Shown piece after piece: positions 38,485-50,492 of a stretch of 64,000 bases of DNA. The notes beneath the pieces are model-generated. The model was given only the letters and a program-made list of their open reading frames with translations. It made no database searches and was not told the origin of the DNA. The stretch's first letter is position 1. Every line of letters begins with the position of its first letter. The translations under genes were made by a program, and so were the position numbers. Source of the DNA: Epinephelus fuscoguttatus (Eukaryota > Chordata > Actinopteri > Perciformes > Serranidae); the NCBI RefSeq assembly GCF_011397635.1, contig NC_064770.1:27297603-27361602 (forward strand). Reading direction: 5' to 3'.

Positions 38485-41400
38485 ATGGGGGGAGGTGAGT
38501 CTTGACCTGTCACTTTCACCTTCTTGTATGATGTTCAAAAATATTGCATAAGTTATTTAAATTTTTATGATGATAATATTCATGGATAATGTTGAAATTA
38601 AAATACAGCTTTGTCTTACTCTATGTCCACATATGTTATCTGCTCTTCAGCACTTTTGAGTACGCCATGGAGGAATCTGCCATGGTGAGTATTAATACAT
38701 ATAAAGTCTGTGTGGTGCCATTTTGGCCTCGATGTGTGGTTCTGCTCCTTGACACGTCACTGAAGTGTTTTGTTGCTGTGTTGACTGGTTGATGTGTGCG
38801 ACAACAGAGCAGCAAACACAATGTGGCGTAAATGCATTCAATAATAACAATAACAGTGTTTTAATCAAATGATTTTCCATCATGAAACAGGAACAAAAAG
38901 GAAGATCTCGATTTTGTGAAATCGTACAAACCTAGGAACAGGAACATCAAACATCTCAGAATCCTTCTTTACGGACCAGTTGGTGCCGGCAAGTCCAGTT
39001 TCATCAACTCTGTTGACACCATTTTACAAGGCAGAATTGCTGGTCGAGCTCCAACAGATGCAATCTCTGGGAGCAGCTACACCAAAAAGGTATTTATAAC
39101 TGTTGATTGTCGTGATTCAAAGCAAAAAATCTTACTAACGGCCTGTTCATCCTGCTGCTGTCTGACATACAAAAGTATCTGCTGATGTACCAGATTATTG
39201 AGCAGCTTTGTTCCAATAGCTGTAAGACTCCTCAGCTCATCCTCTGTACCTCACCCAAAAATGATTTTGTCAGTGCGGGTTTCTTTGCTGAATAAAATAA
39301 AGCAGTTAATACGATAAACCATAATAATCGCACCTTCTGCTTTACAGTACAAAACTTACAAGATCAGAAAAGGTTCAGAGAGCCTTTATCCCTTTGTTTT
39401 CAATGACATCATGGGCTTTGAGAAAGACACTGATGGTGGCATTCAAGTGGAAGACGTCAAACTGGCCCTGAGAGGACATGTGGAAGAAGGCTACCAGGTA
39501 CAGTCCTTTGAACTCTGACATGATGAAAGGGGCCCTGTGGAGTTTTGTTGGAAAGAAAAAAAAATTACATGTACATTCAGTCTTACTCACCCAAACATAT
39601 TGGCCCTTATTTACAGTGTTGGGGTCGTTACTCAAAAAAGTAATGTATTACACATTACATATTACTTAGGAAAAAAAGTAATCCCTTACTCCCTTGATTA
39701 CTCTCTGGAGAAAGTAAGTTACTTAGTTACATTACTCGTTACATTACTAGTTATTCTGTAAAATTGCCTGAAATGCATTGTCATGTAATTTGCCAGTTAA
39801 CGAAATAGCATTAAACCTTACATATGTGTAATAATCCTAAAGTAGGTATAGTTAACTAGATGGATATACCCAGAGGCGGCTTCACTGAGGGGGCACCAGG
39901 GAGCAATGCTCCCCCACTTCATTCACTGTGACCCCTCACTTGTATTAGGCCCTGTTTAGACGACAACGGTTTCTCTAAAAACGGAAAAGTCTGTCCTTTG
40001 TGTTTTAAAAAACTTCTGCGTTTATATGACAACGTTATTGAAACAATCCCTGTTCACACGGAGCCACAAAATCTACTGGAAACGCTGTAGTATGCACACC
40101 AGTCCAATGGGTGGCAGTGTAAATTTGCAAACAACACCATGGCATCACGCCATGCGCCTGCGCTGAAGCGCCTTCCTCTACAATGCGGTGATTACAAACC
40201 AAAACAAAGAAGACACAATGGCGAAAGCGTGCATAGATAACTTTGTCTGTATGGACGATGAGGTGGAGTTGCTACAGTAACAGATCTACACTTCACTTCA
40301 AATCAACAGGGTGAGCAGCACAAACAGAGCTCGGCACTAGTGCCTCGGCCTAGTGACTGGAACCATAATGCGCATGTGCTAAGTCTCCATTTTCAGAGGA
40401 ACTGCATATTGCAAGTTTACATGACAAAGGAGATGCTGCCGTTTCCAAAATGTTGCACTCTGGAACACGTTTTCAAATCGTTGCATTTTCAGGCACCCAA
40501 AACGCTGCTGTCGTGTAAACGATCAGCCAAAAGGCAACAAAAGTTTACCGTTTTCAGTTGAAATCGTTGATGTATAAACGGGACCTAAAAGCATATGTTT
40601 TCTCCCATCACTGTAATTGTAGCAATGACTGAAATCCAAAATGCTATTAGGTTGGCCAAATGTGTTCATTGCACAGCTGGTTCACAAGGTAGGCCCCAAT
40701 GCAGACTTCCCTCTTTCTCTCCTTAAGTATTTGCAGGGTTTCTGGGGGGGGGGGGCGGTTACTGTGTGTAACGGTGTTATGATTATATTACTTGCCCACT
40801 GCCACACAGTCATTTCATTCATTTTTGCATATCAGCGCCATACATTCATTCATTCTAACCGCTCTTCATCCTCTTGAGGGTCGCGGGGGGGGGCTGGAGC
40901 CTATCCCAGCTGACATCGGGCGAGAGGCAGGGTACACCCTGGACAGGTCGCCAGACTATCGCAGGGCTGACACATAGAGACAAACAACCATTCACGCTCA
41001 CATTCACACCTACGGACAATTTAGAGTTATCAATTAACCTAGTCCCCAATCTGCATGTCTTTGGACTGTGGGAGGAAGCCGGAGTGCCCGGAGAGAACCC
41101 ATGCTGACACGGGGAGAATATGCAAACTCCGCACAGAAGGGCTCCCACACCCGGGATCGAACCGGCAACCCTCTTGCTGTGAGGCGAGAGTGCTAACCAC
41201 CACACCATACACATACACATACACACCACCGCCATACATTCATCAAATAAAAAAAACAACAACTCGTATTTGTAAAATACTAAGCGTGTTATCAATACTT
41301 AGTTGGACAATGTTACAATTATAAACTGAAAGTGTGTGCTCCGTTGCAACACAGAGTAGCGGAGTGAGACATCTGTCCTTGCTCCTGCTATCTGCTGTGA

Positions 41401-43076
41401 ACACATGAAGCTGCTCCCATGTCTCCCCGGGTCTCGGTGCTTGTTTGCGGCAGAAACTCTCCCATCCTCTGGCTTGTCCCCGCGTCTGTGTTCGCCGCTG
41501 ACCGGCTAGACACAGAGGACGATCCGTTGGCAACAGCCTGAAGCCCGTCATCACTAACTCTTAAGTAGGGGGAAGATCTAATGATGAATTTATGTAACGC
41601 AAGTAACGACTTAAGCGTTTGATTAGTAACTGTAATGTGATTACTGCATTTAGGGACAGTAGTGCCCTACACTACTCGTTACTGAAAAAAGCCATTTTTG
41701 GCGGTAACGCGTTACCCCAACACTGCTTATTTATGAAACCAACATATGAAACAATACTGGGCGTACGGTCATTTCTAACACAAAGCTCAGCATTTATTGA
41801 TGTGGTCTCAACTTGTGTACGCAAGTTTGAGTCAGCCAGGACTTGCAGTGCAGCACAGTAAATCTGGCCGGGTTAGAGAAGTGTGATTAGACCAGGCTGA
41901 TAAATACATCTCTTGATGCACTTGTACACACCATCAGTGTGTAAGATAGACTGATAAATGAGGGCCAATGTGTGTATCCTTTAGGTTTGACAAATGCATT
42001 TTTTACCTCATTCCCTTACCACCACAGCAAGAAGTCTTCGTTTCTACTGCCTTTGCATTTCTTCATTTCTGATGCATTACTGCCACCTGTAGATCAGGGG
42101 AAGAATGTGAAACTATTGGCAGGAATGCTTGTTGCATTACCAGCATGCACATATGTGTCTTCATGTGCATGAGACAAACAAAACAGGGACCCACACTATT
42201 TCAGTAACTGGATTACTACAGGTCATAAACTCCACAGGGTACCTTTAAGTTATCCTTTTTATCATTATTTTGCATGAAACTTTTTTTTTTAAATCTATGG
42301 CATTATTTAAACAAAAACATAATATCACTGCATTCTCATTGTCTTCTAGTTCAATCCCAAAAGTCCGTTGCAGGAGGGTACTAGATACTACAGGTCATCT
42401 CCCACTCTGAATGACAGAGTTCACGTTCTGGTTTGTGTCATTCCTGCTGACCAGCTATCTATAATGAGTGATAAAGTGGTGAAGAAGATGAGAGAAGTGC
42501 GACTGGCAGCCAATGAACTGGGTAAGAGCAGACAGCACATACTCACACTCACCATTGTGACCACTCTGTGTGGAATAATGGTGCCAGGTGGGGTTTTATG
42601 ACTCAAAATACCAGCAAAACAAATGTTTAAAAGACTGATTAGGTTTCTGTGTTGACAGATATTCCCCAACTGGCTATTCTCACCAAAGTTGATTTAGCCT
42701 GTCCTAAGGTGAAACAAAATCTAAACAATGCCTATAAGAGCAAGTACCTGAAGGAACTGGTAAGTTTGTTTTGGGGGTTTTCTCAAGCATTTTCAGATTT
42801 GTCATATTAGAATTTAATTTTCAGTTTCAGTATTTCCACACAAACATGTCTTGTGGTTATCAGAAGATGATGTAATTTACTGATGAACTAAAATGCTGTT
42901 ACTCTCAAACTCAGGTTGACAAAATAAACACATTGCTGGGCATTTCACAAGATTGCATCTTTCTTGTGAAGAACTACGGAACAAATCCCAACATCAATGA
43001 TGACATGAATGCACCGATAATGAACGCACTGAGACAGATGATTACCTTTGGAGACGACTTCCTTAGCGACCTGTAG
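38485..43076 (+). CDS. ifi44l: IFI44-like GTPase, gene C
   Basis: The model has seven coding exons, 38485-38494, 38651-38684, 38891-39089, 39348-39497, 42350-42521, 42659-42759 and 42915-43076. They give 828 nt and 275 residues. The P-loop GPVGAGKS is at 43-50, DIMG at 101-104 and TKVD at 197-200. It is closest to gene B (shared intron 1-3 sequence, promoter and 3' flank). It keeps the short ATG exon of gene A (ATG GGG GGA G|GTGAGT). Intron 4 (about 2.85 kb) is enlarged by a 2.1-kb element at 39614-41725. Codon 5 from the end region (CCG in the last exon, Pro, where A and B have Leu) is one of few non-conservative differences. No stop or splice lesion is seen, so it is probably expressed under interferon control. 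Confidence 0.92.
39946..40588. mobile_element. MITE nested in the 2.1-kb element
   Basis: The ends TAGGCCCTGTTTAGACGACA and the inverse of TGATGTATAAACGGGACCTA are inverted repeats that extend inward to a shared AAAACGG. It is non-coding. Confidence 0.7.
40855..41205. mobile_element. L2-type LINE-derived fragment
   Basis: Phrases such as GGAGCCTATCCCAGCTGACA, GGTCGCCAGACTATCGCAGG, ACAATTTAGAGTTATCAATT and CTTTGGACTGTGGGAGGAAG are typical of the 3' region of L2-like retroposons and related SINEs in fish. It is nested in the 2.1-kb element. Open frames on both strands here are by-products. Confidence 0.7.
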
Positions 43077-43458
43077 ACCAACATACTGCTGACACAAACC
43101 TTGGTCAAAGCATGACAAAAAAGAAACTTTGAATTATGCAGTCTTTGTGTATCTTCATGAATCATTTTTGGCTTGTTACATTTGTATACACATGTATGTG
43201 TAAGTAAGCTATGTTAAACCTAAGGTATTCTATAAACACATGTACAGCAGCCAGTCTGCAAAGATGGATAATCATAAAGCAGCTCTTCTTACTACAATGT
43301 AAGAGGAGACAAAAAAAGGATTATATTTATATGTACAAGTTGAAGGATTTGATGATCTTGTACGATTTTTATGTGGTGATTGAATGATTAGCATTATATC
43401 ATCATGTGAGGCTTCATTACATGCTTTTTTGTTGACGTAAATAAAAAATAAATTCCTG

Positions 43459-43464
43459 AATAAA
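43459..43464 (+). terminator. Polyadenylation signal of gene C
   Basis: AATAAA in TCCTGAATAAAGTATATG is at the same place relative to the stop as in gene B, allowing for indels. Confidence 0.55.
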
Positions 43465-43469
43465 GTATA

Positions 43470-44030
43470 TGTAATCTGTTCAAAACCTGGATTTGCAAAT
43501 ATCATTCTTTGTTTGTGCTGACTTACTGTTAAATTAAAGACATTATGTAATAAATAAACATATGAATAAATACATAATGTTATTTCACCATGATAGCGTG
43601 AAACAATCCAACATATTATATAATTATGATGAAATAATATTCCATCCTGCTTTTTTCACAATATCAGAGTTCACTGGAGGTCATTTTTTTGCTGCCAATA
43701 ATAATTTGATGCTATTTACTATTATTGTTACATTTTATTTGTTTACTTTTTCAGTTCCAGCTGATTTTATTTCAAAAATGCTATTTCTCTAAAGTCTGTT
43801 TTCATTTCACAAAACTGCTCTCTTCTGTGACTGCATTTCCAAGACAAGCAAATCCCTAGAGACTATCTGCGATGGAATCACTCCAGTGGTCCACGTCTTT
43901 AAACACATGTGGGTCAGGGGTGGAAAGTGACTGATACTGATGATTTATGGAAACATCTGCTTTAAACCTTTGGTTTTCTGCCTTGATAAACTGTGCTTTG
44001 TCTGCTGAGTGTGTTTTTTAATAAGATACG
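43470..44030. other. Spacer downstream of gene C
   Basis: AT-rich. The first part resembles the region downstream of gene B. No exon was found. Confidence 0.45.
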
Positions 44031-44034
44031 GTAT

Positions 44035-45040
44035 TAGCAGCCTCTGCTGGTCATATTGAGTCATTACAGTCAGTACATTTTATCACTTGGCCCTCTGGTG
44101 AGGAAATGGCAAAGTGAAATGTCTGTAATAATGTAGAGTTGCTGGCCATGACAGTTACACTGCTGATTAATTATATTGAGAAGAGAAAAAAAAGCCAGGA
44201 AAAAAAGAATGAGATGAAATAATACCCCAAAAGGTGAAAGGTCTTCCTGAAAACATGACATATCTTCCCACAATGCAGAGTTGGAGGTAAGAGTGCTTTA
44301 ATCATGTCCTCACTGGATTACACTCGCACTGAATTGTTAACTTAAAACATGTTTTGTGTGTTTTCCATGAATGTGCCTGCACACATCCACCAGAGGTCAG
44401 CATTTATCCTTATGACCAAATCAAATGGTTCAACAATGGCTGCACATAGAATTATTCACCTTAAACTATTTATTCATCCATATTTCAAATTACCACTGTG
44501 ACACTGATGTCCTGGTGCAAAATCACATGACCATTACTGCCAGCTGTCTACAATGTGTCTAGTCTGGGATGGTTGTGTTATAATGCCTTGAATTGTGTAA
44601 AGATGTAGAGCACTGCTGTCCGTCCTGTCACAAAGTCATCGACAAGTGAAAGTGAAACTATCCTGATTGTGGGAGGGAAGCCTGTTATAGCATTTGCTGT
44701 TCTGCAATGCATCATTCTTTGGATTCTGGTCAAAATATTTTGAGTAGTGAATGATTCACTCATTCAGCTGTGATTTAGTATACTGTAGCCATTCATTAGC
44801 TTTTATAGAAATCACTGAAATGATGCTGTGTTGAAATTCTAATGTATAACTACTGAAGATTACATTTCATCCATATTTCAAATTACCACTGTGACACTGA
44901 TGTCCTGGTGCAAAATCACGTGACCATTACTGCCAGCTGTTTACAATGTGTCTCGTCTGGGATGGTTGTGTTATAATGGCTTGAATTGTCTAAAGAAGTA
45001 GAGCACTGCGGCCCGTCCTGTCACAAAGTCATCTGCAAAC
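44035..45040 (+). pseudogene. Decayed second LITAF-like gene, last exon present twice
   Basis: 44566-44649 resembles the last LITAF exon: it has AAGATGTAGAGCACTGCTGT and encodes about DVEHCCPSCHKVIDK before TGA (44647-44649). The 3' sequence after it (TGTTCTGCAATGCATCATTC) matches the LITAF 3' UTR. A second, more eroded copy lies at 44961-45039, within a ~170-bp direct duplication (44474-44640 and 44867-45035). A phrase at about 44040-44085 (CCTCTGCTGG…CAGTCAGTACATTT) matches LITAF intron 2 near 6834. The first zinc-binding CxxC exon was not found and the hydrophobic segment is lost, so this cannot encode a LITAF domain. Confidence 0.7.
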
Positions 45041-45712
45041 AATGTTTCCCCTAGAAAATTTTTCAGGCCCAGTGGCAAGCTCCAGTTGGGGCAATTCCTC
45101 AAAGACATTTTTCAACGAGTCAGAGGTCTGACTTGGTGACGCAAAGTGGTCGTGCACATGCATTGCACATTTTTAAATGAGTCAAAGGTCCATCCTAGTT
45201 GGTCAAGCCATAATACTGTCATATTCAAAACAAATTGTCCGTTTTATTCAAGACAACAAAAAAACATACTAAAATTAAATAAAATGCCATTTCCATTTTG
45301 ACATAAACTCAAATAAATACTCAAATGAAACAAAACAAAACAAAACCCTTGCAAATAATCAAAAACAAATATATCGAGGGGGGGGGGGGAAGACACCTTT
45401 TCTTTTTAAACGTAGACACAAAGGACCAAGGTGAATCAAAAATTAACATACATGCTAAAATAAAACAAAATGTCCCTTTCAATTTAACAATAAATCAACC
45501 CCTCCATAGAATCCTTTGGTAAACAAATGTCTCAAGAACTCAGGAATCAAAGTGCAATGAAAAACTATTTATATTGTGTCAAACACTGCTGCATAATGAG
45601 AAAATTGGTTCATCTTGTGTCTGTTGCCAAGCATTTGGACTTTGGGGAGACACTGATGCAAGTGTTCATTTGTGAGCGTACCGCTTCAAAAGCGAAAGTA
45701 AAAAAGTGCCGT
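45041..45712. repeat. Repeat-derived AT-rich sequence
   Basis: AACAATGTTTCCCCTAGAAA at 45039 resembles the end of a hAT-like repeat. The rest is A-rich, with a poly-G run at 45378-45389. No gene was found. Confidence 0.4.
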
Positions 45713-45747
45713 TCTTTCTCTCTCTCTCTCTCTCTCTCACTCACTCA

Positions 45748-45802
<55 letters not shown>
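45713..45802. repeat. Compound microsatellite (TC)n(ACTC)n(CA)n
   Basis: A continuous simple repeat changes from TC through ACTC to CA. A smaller CA cluster follows at 45847-45868. Open frames across it are artefacts. Confidence 0.97.
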
Positions 45803-45803
<1 letters not shown>

Positions 45804-45999
45804 ATTTTCCCTTTTCAATTCAATCAGTTATTTGTTCTGTTGTAAAAACACACAGACACACACACACCTCACTTTCCCTTTTCAGTTCAGTTCAGTTATT
45901 TGTTCTGTTGTTTGATATCTGTTTTGATGGATGAAGAAATGCTGTTATTTTACAAGATTTGGTGAGTGGCGTCAGAGGTGATAGAATGAGGCAATTTTG

Positions 46000-46330
46000 T
46001 AATTCTATTTATTTTACAATTTTATTTATTTATTTATTTATTTTTTATTCATTTATTTAGAGGACAGTGCACATTAATGAACATTGCTGTAAATGTGCCA
46101 GTGTTAACTAAAGGCTAATTTTCAATTGTAGTCCTCTGGCATGATGTTAAAAAAGACCTCAGGCCATTAAAAAACACGAAAACAGGAACACAGAAGTCAT
46201 AATATATAAAACAACAAATAGCAAACAAAAACAGGAACATAGAAGTCACAATATATAAAAAAAACAAATAACAAACAAAAACAGGAACACAGAAGTCATA
46301 ATATGTAAAACAACAAATAACAAACAAATA
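46000..46330. repeat. ATTT-rich repeat with a ~49-bp minisatellite
   Basis: (ATTT)n at 46015-46060 leads into TTAGAGGACAGTGCACATTAA, a phrase of a common fish repeat. Three tandem copies of AAAACAGGAACACAGAAGTC… (period about 49) span about 46180-46328. Confidence 0.75.
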
Positions 46331-47420
46331 ACAAATTCACAGCGAAAAACCAATACGTACAGTGCAATGTGATACAGTGCAAAATAGTTGATTGAGAGGC
46401 TATGGATAGTGAATAGACGAAACAATGCAAGTCCATGAATCATTGGCATAGTGTATATGATATATGAAGTTATAAAGTGCTGTAGTGCCCATAAAAGTCA
46501 TCACAGTAAAAGTCAAAATTTAATTAAATTACAATAAGTTAAATTGGGAGAGATGAAACTGTCAGGGGTGGATAAATGGGATGGAGGTGCAGCAAAGCAA
46601 GGACCAGAAACAGGATTTCTTGTTGGAGTTGTGCTAAGATGGATTGAGAAACACAACAAAACCAATGTTTCATGAAGTTTGCTGCAGAGAAATGGGAAAT
46701 TACAGGGAAAATCTTTTTTTCACTTTGTTATACATGGCAGGTCAAAAAATGTGGTTATAATGGAAGTCAATGTCATAGTTAGTTAGTCATAGTAGTTAAC
46801 AAGGCAAAGGTATCTTTTTTGTTCAATCTCACATTATGCAAAAAGTAATAATGCACCAAAATCAATATTCTCAGATATGATCATGATTGGTAAGCCGGTG
46901 ATACTGATAATTCATTCAAAACATTCTTTTGAATATTGACTTATGGTGGTATTTTTCAAAAAAGTAGTTAGTGGCATATGATCAAAACTGGCATCTGAAG
47001 GGTTAATTATTAATGTGATTCATTAAATCATGATATAAATCAATCAAGAACCCCTTCATGAAGAAACTGGGAAAAGAGTTTGGAAAAATATTCATCTTTC
47101 ATAAATTTATTCCAGTTTCAAGGTCAAACTACAAATCTTGTAGTTAAGGCGAAGGTAAGTTTTTTGGACAAACTGACATTATACAAAAAGTAATAATACA
47201 CCAAAATCAATCTTCTCACGTATTATCATGATGGGTAAGCCGGTGACTACAAATCTGGTAGTTAACAAGGCGAAGGTAACTTTTTTTTAACAAGGCATAA
47301 GGGTTGAAGCCGTTTCATGTTAGAAAACAGTGTTTCTCAAATGCTTTTCAGCATCTCAGAGACGGGCAGCTCACCCACAACATGCCATTATGTGCTCACC
47401 CCTTTTCTTTCTTAATTAAT
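46331..47420. repeat. Diverged direct repeats, no gene
   Basis: Blocks near 46850 and 47200 share CACCAAAATCAAT.TTCTCA and ATGATTGGTAAGCCGGTGA. GTTAACAAGGC(A/G)AAGGTA occurs at about 46795 and 47262. This is an old tandem duplication of about 350 bp. No exon was found. Confidence 0.5.
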
Positions 47421-48109
47421 GTACAGTACAGGCCAAAAGTTTGGACACACCTTCTCATTCAATGCGTTTTCTTTATTTTCATGACTATTTACATTGTAGA
47501 TTCTCACTGAAGGCATCAAAACTATGAATGAACACATGTGGAGTTATGTACTTAACAAAAAAAGGTGAAATAACTGAAAACATGTTTTATGTTCTAGTTT
47601 CTTCAAAATAGCCACCCTTTGCTCTGATTACTGCTTTGCACACTCTTGGCATTCTCTCCATGAGCTTCAAGAGGTAGTCACCTGAAATGGTTTTCCAACA
47701 GTCTTGAAGGAGTTCCCAGAGGTGTTTAGCACTTGTTGGCCCCTTTGCCTTCACTCTGCGGTCCAGCTCACCCCAAACCATCTCGATTGGGTTCAGGTCC
47801 GGTGACTGTGGGGGCCAGGTCATCTGCCGCAGCACTCCATCACTCTCCTTCTTGGTCAAATAGCCCTTACACAGCCTGGAGGTGTGTTTGGGGTCATTGT
47901 CCTGTTGAAAAATAAATGATCGTCCAACTAAACGCAAACCGGATGGGATGGCATGTCGCTGCAGGATGCTGTGGTAGCCATGCTGGTTCAGTGTGCCTTC
48001 AATTTTGAATAAATCCCCAACAGTGTCACCAGCAAAACACCCCCACACCATCACACCTCCTCCTCCATGCTTCACAGTGGGAACCAGGCATGTGGAACCA
48101 GCTGCAGGT
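47421..48109 (-). pseudogene. Tc1/mariner transposase, C-terminal half
   Basis: The open frame 48075-47587 (− strand, 162 codons) shows FQQDNDPKHTS with the second catalytic Asp and PPQSPDLNPIE with the third acidic residue of the DD34E triad. The family's usual length is about 340 residues, so the helix-turn-helix half and the first Asp are missing. The element breaks off at about 48109 against hAT sequence. The terminal repeat at the other end is TACAGGCCAAAAGTTTGGAC next to TA at about 47420. It is immobile by itself. Confidence 0.85.
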
Positions 48110-50492
48110 GTGCTTCGCCTCCGTCAGCAGATTCGTCACAAATTCACAAACATACACAACATTACTGGCGATCTTAAAGTCGCAGCCCACATCTACCACA
48201 GCGAATATGGTTCTGTAAGTGAGCACTACCAGCGACATTAAAAAAAGAAAGGAAAGAAAATATGATATAGGCCTACACAAATTTGCGTCAAGCTGGACTC
48301 GATTTCACGTCAACAAAAGACAATATAACACAAACCGCACGTCTACCTGTGTGAGCCACTGAGACTCACAGAGTGCATAGCTTTCCTCGGGTATTAGTAA
48401 ATTACGTCAGCATCCAGGTAACATTTTGATTTGGGCTGACCTGAGACAACTGGTTACCCTCGGCTTGCCTTGAAAATACCCAAGCATATTTATCAATGTT
48501 TCTTGTTCCTTTTCCACGAGTCTACAAACATTCAGTGCCACATTACAGTCTGTACAACACTGCACACTGACAACATTTACACAGCTTAAGTTAACATTAT
48601 TAGGGCTAGACTAGCTAACATTAGCTACGTTTAATAACGTAATAACGTCTGCTGATTGCTAGTAGCCTAGCGAACTTATTCTGATCTACTTTCTGTCTGT
48701 CCTAGGTGTGACGAAAACAGAGGAGCGTCACTTTGCCGAAGCGTGTGCCAGGCAGTTTCTCAACGTCACTAATCAGTGGGGGATAGCTGACAAAATCACC
48801 ACTATTGGAACAGACAGCGCTCCAAACATGATAGCTGCAGGGAGGATACTGCCCTTCGAGCATTTGCCCTGCATCGCGCATCTTTTACAGAGGGCCATTG
48901 TTATGTCTCTTCAGGATAGTGGTTTTGATGTTGTACTGGCCAAGTGTCGCAAAGTGGTGGGACATTTCAGGCACAGTCCGGCCAACTCAGATGAGCTGAA
49001 TGCCCAGCAAGCCTCCCTTGGACAAGACCAGGAGCCACTCATGCAAGACGTTCCCACACGCTGGAATTCCACCATCGAGATGATCAAGCACATGAGATGC
49101 AACAGAGACCCACCGCACGCAACGCTGACCCAACAGAAGCACAATCTGACCCTCCCAACAAATGCTGAATATGAGAAGCTGGAAAAGCTGGAGAAACTCC
49201 TGGAGCCATGCAGGTATGGTCTACAAAGATGGCTAGGTAATGAAAAGGCTTACTAATTCTTGAAAATGAATCTGTCATTCATTTCAATTGCTCTTTCTCT
49301 CTCTCTGTCTGTCTGTGTAAGTACATCACTGAGGTCCTTGGTGGGGAAAAGTATGTGTCCTGCTCTGTAGTTCTACCAGCCTTGTGCCACCTCCAGCAAG
49401 TGGTGAAGATTTCAGATGATGATCCTGCATACATTGTGCGATTCAAGACTGCCTTCACACAAGACCTCAACCTGCAGAGGGAGAAAACAAACCTGGAATG
49501 GCTGAAGGTATGTCTGTTGATTATTGTCTGACCATTATAGACTGTTAGGGCAGTAGAAATAAAATAGATAAATGAATAGGTCGTGAAAAAATAAGGAGGT
49601 TGGATATAAAAAGTTTAATTTTCATCAAGCTCAAAAAAAATTTTTTTTTTAATTCATCAAAGGTGGCAACTGCTCTGGATCCACGATTTAAGGACCTCAA
49701 GTGCCTGCCCAGAGCAGAGAGGGAGCCAGCATGGGCAAAGCTGAGTGAGCTGGTGAAGGGAGAAGAACTTGCTCCGCAGCGGCCCAGGGAGGAGAAACCT
49801 GAGCCACCTAAGAAGAAAACAGTCCTCCTACTGATGGGATCCGAGTCGGAGTCGGATGAGGAGACACCAGTAGACAATGCTGTGGAGAGGTACAGGGTAG
49901 AGCCCAGTGCCAGCTTGGATCAGTGTCCACTGAAGTGATGGTCAGAGCACACTGCTGTCTATGGCAAGTTCGCCCACATTGCCCGGAAGTACTTGGGGAC
50001 TCCTGCCACAACTGTCCCATGCGAGAGACTGTTCTCTTTAGCAGGCCATATTGTACAGAAGAAGAGCTCAAGTTTGTCACCAGAAAATGTGAACAAGCTG
50101 CCTGAGTGATTGGTGGAAGAAGGAGAAGTAGAGACTGGACTGGGAATAATAGAGACTGGACTCATTGCCTCAAGCCATGTCAGACAGCTACTGACTTTTA
50201 AAGTAGTTTTTCATGACCCAATATAGGCTTACTGTTCAATTAATTTGACTTTATTGGTGTTTAACAAAATAAAAGACTAACCAAAGTAAATCTTATTGAA
50301 CATTTTCATTGCCAAATATTAAAGTAGAACAGCTTTCTTATGCAGTTTGTGATGCATTTTCATTATTTCAGTAACACATGCTGTCTTCGGCAAAATTCAA
50401 ATGAAACATTTTAATCTAGATTAATATAGGTTAACTCCGGAATTAAAGTGAGATTAATCTAGATTAAAAAAAAAAATCTATGCCCAGCACTA
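48110..50492 (+). pseudogene. ZBED-type hAT transposase, 5'-truncated
   Basis: Three coding blocks (about 48706-49212, 49320-49508 and 49663-50102) read like the middle and C-terminal parts of ZBED1/4-like hAT transposases. They include TIGTDSAPNM, LPCIAHLLQRA, DVPTRWNSTIEM, VATALDPRFKDL and the hATC dimerisation stretch with YLGTPATTVPCERLFSLAG. Breaks include an in-frame TGA at 49936-49938 just before the hATC region, and another stop before the usual end. The BED zinc finger is absent. The 3' end of the element is at about 50492 (…ATCTATGCCCAGCACTA). It is a decayed transposon and not a host gene. Confidence 0.8.

Larger units (their letters stand above)
39614..41725. mobile_element. 2.1-kb hAT-like element in gene C intron 4
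   Basis: The ends CAGTGTTGGGGTCGTTAC and the inverse of GTAACGCGTTACCCCAACACTG are inverted repeats. It is flanked by a perfect 8-bp duplication CTTATTTA (39606-39613 and 41726-41733). It carries nested insertions (39946-40588 and about 40855-41205). No transposase was recognised. Genes A and B lack it. Confidence 0.88.

Noticed and set aside
40855..41295. 146-codon − strand frame
   Set aside because: It overlaps the L2-type fragment and is an antisense reading of a dispersed repeat.
44566..45039. A functional second LITAF gene
   Set aside because: Only the final exon is recognisable, twice, without the first CxxC exon or an intact hydrophobic segment.
45527..45934. Open frames through the (TC)n/(CA)n microsatellite
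   Set aside because: His/Thr and Ser/Leu runs come from the simple repeat; not coding.
48706..50102. A domesticated ZBED host gene
   Set aside because: It has no BED finger, an in-frame stop before the hATC region and unclear splice joins. A transposon end is visible at 50492.
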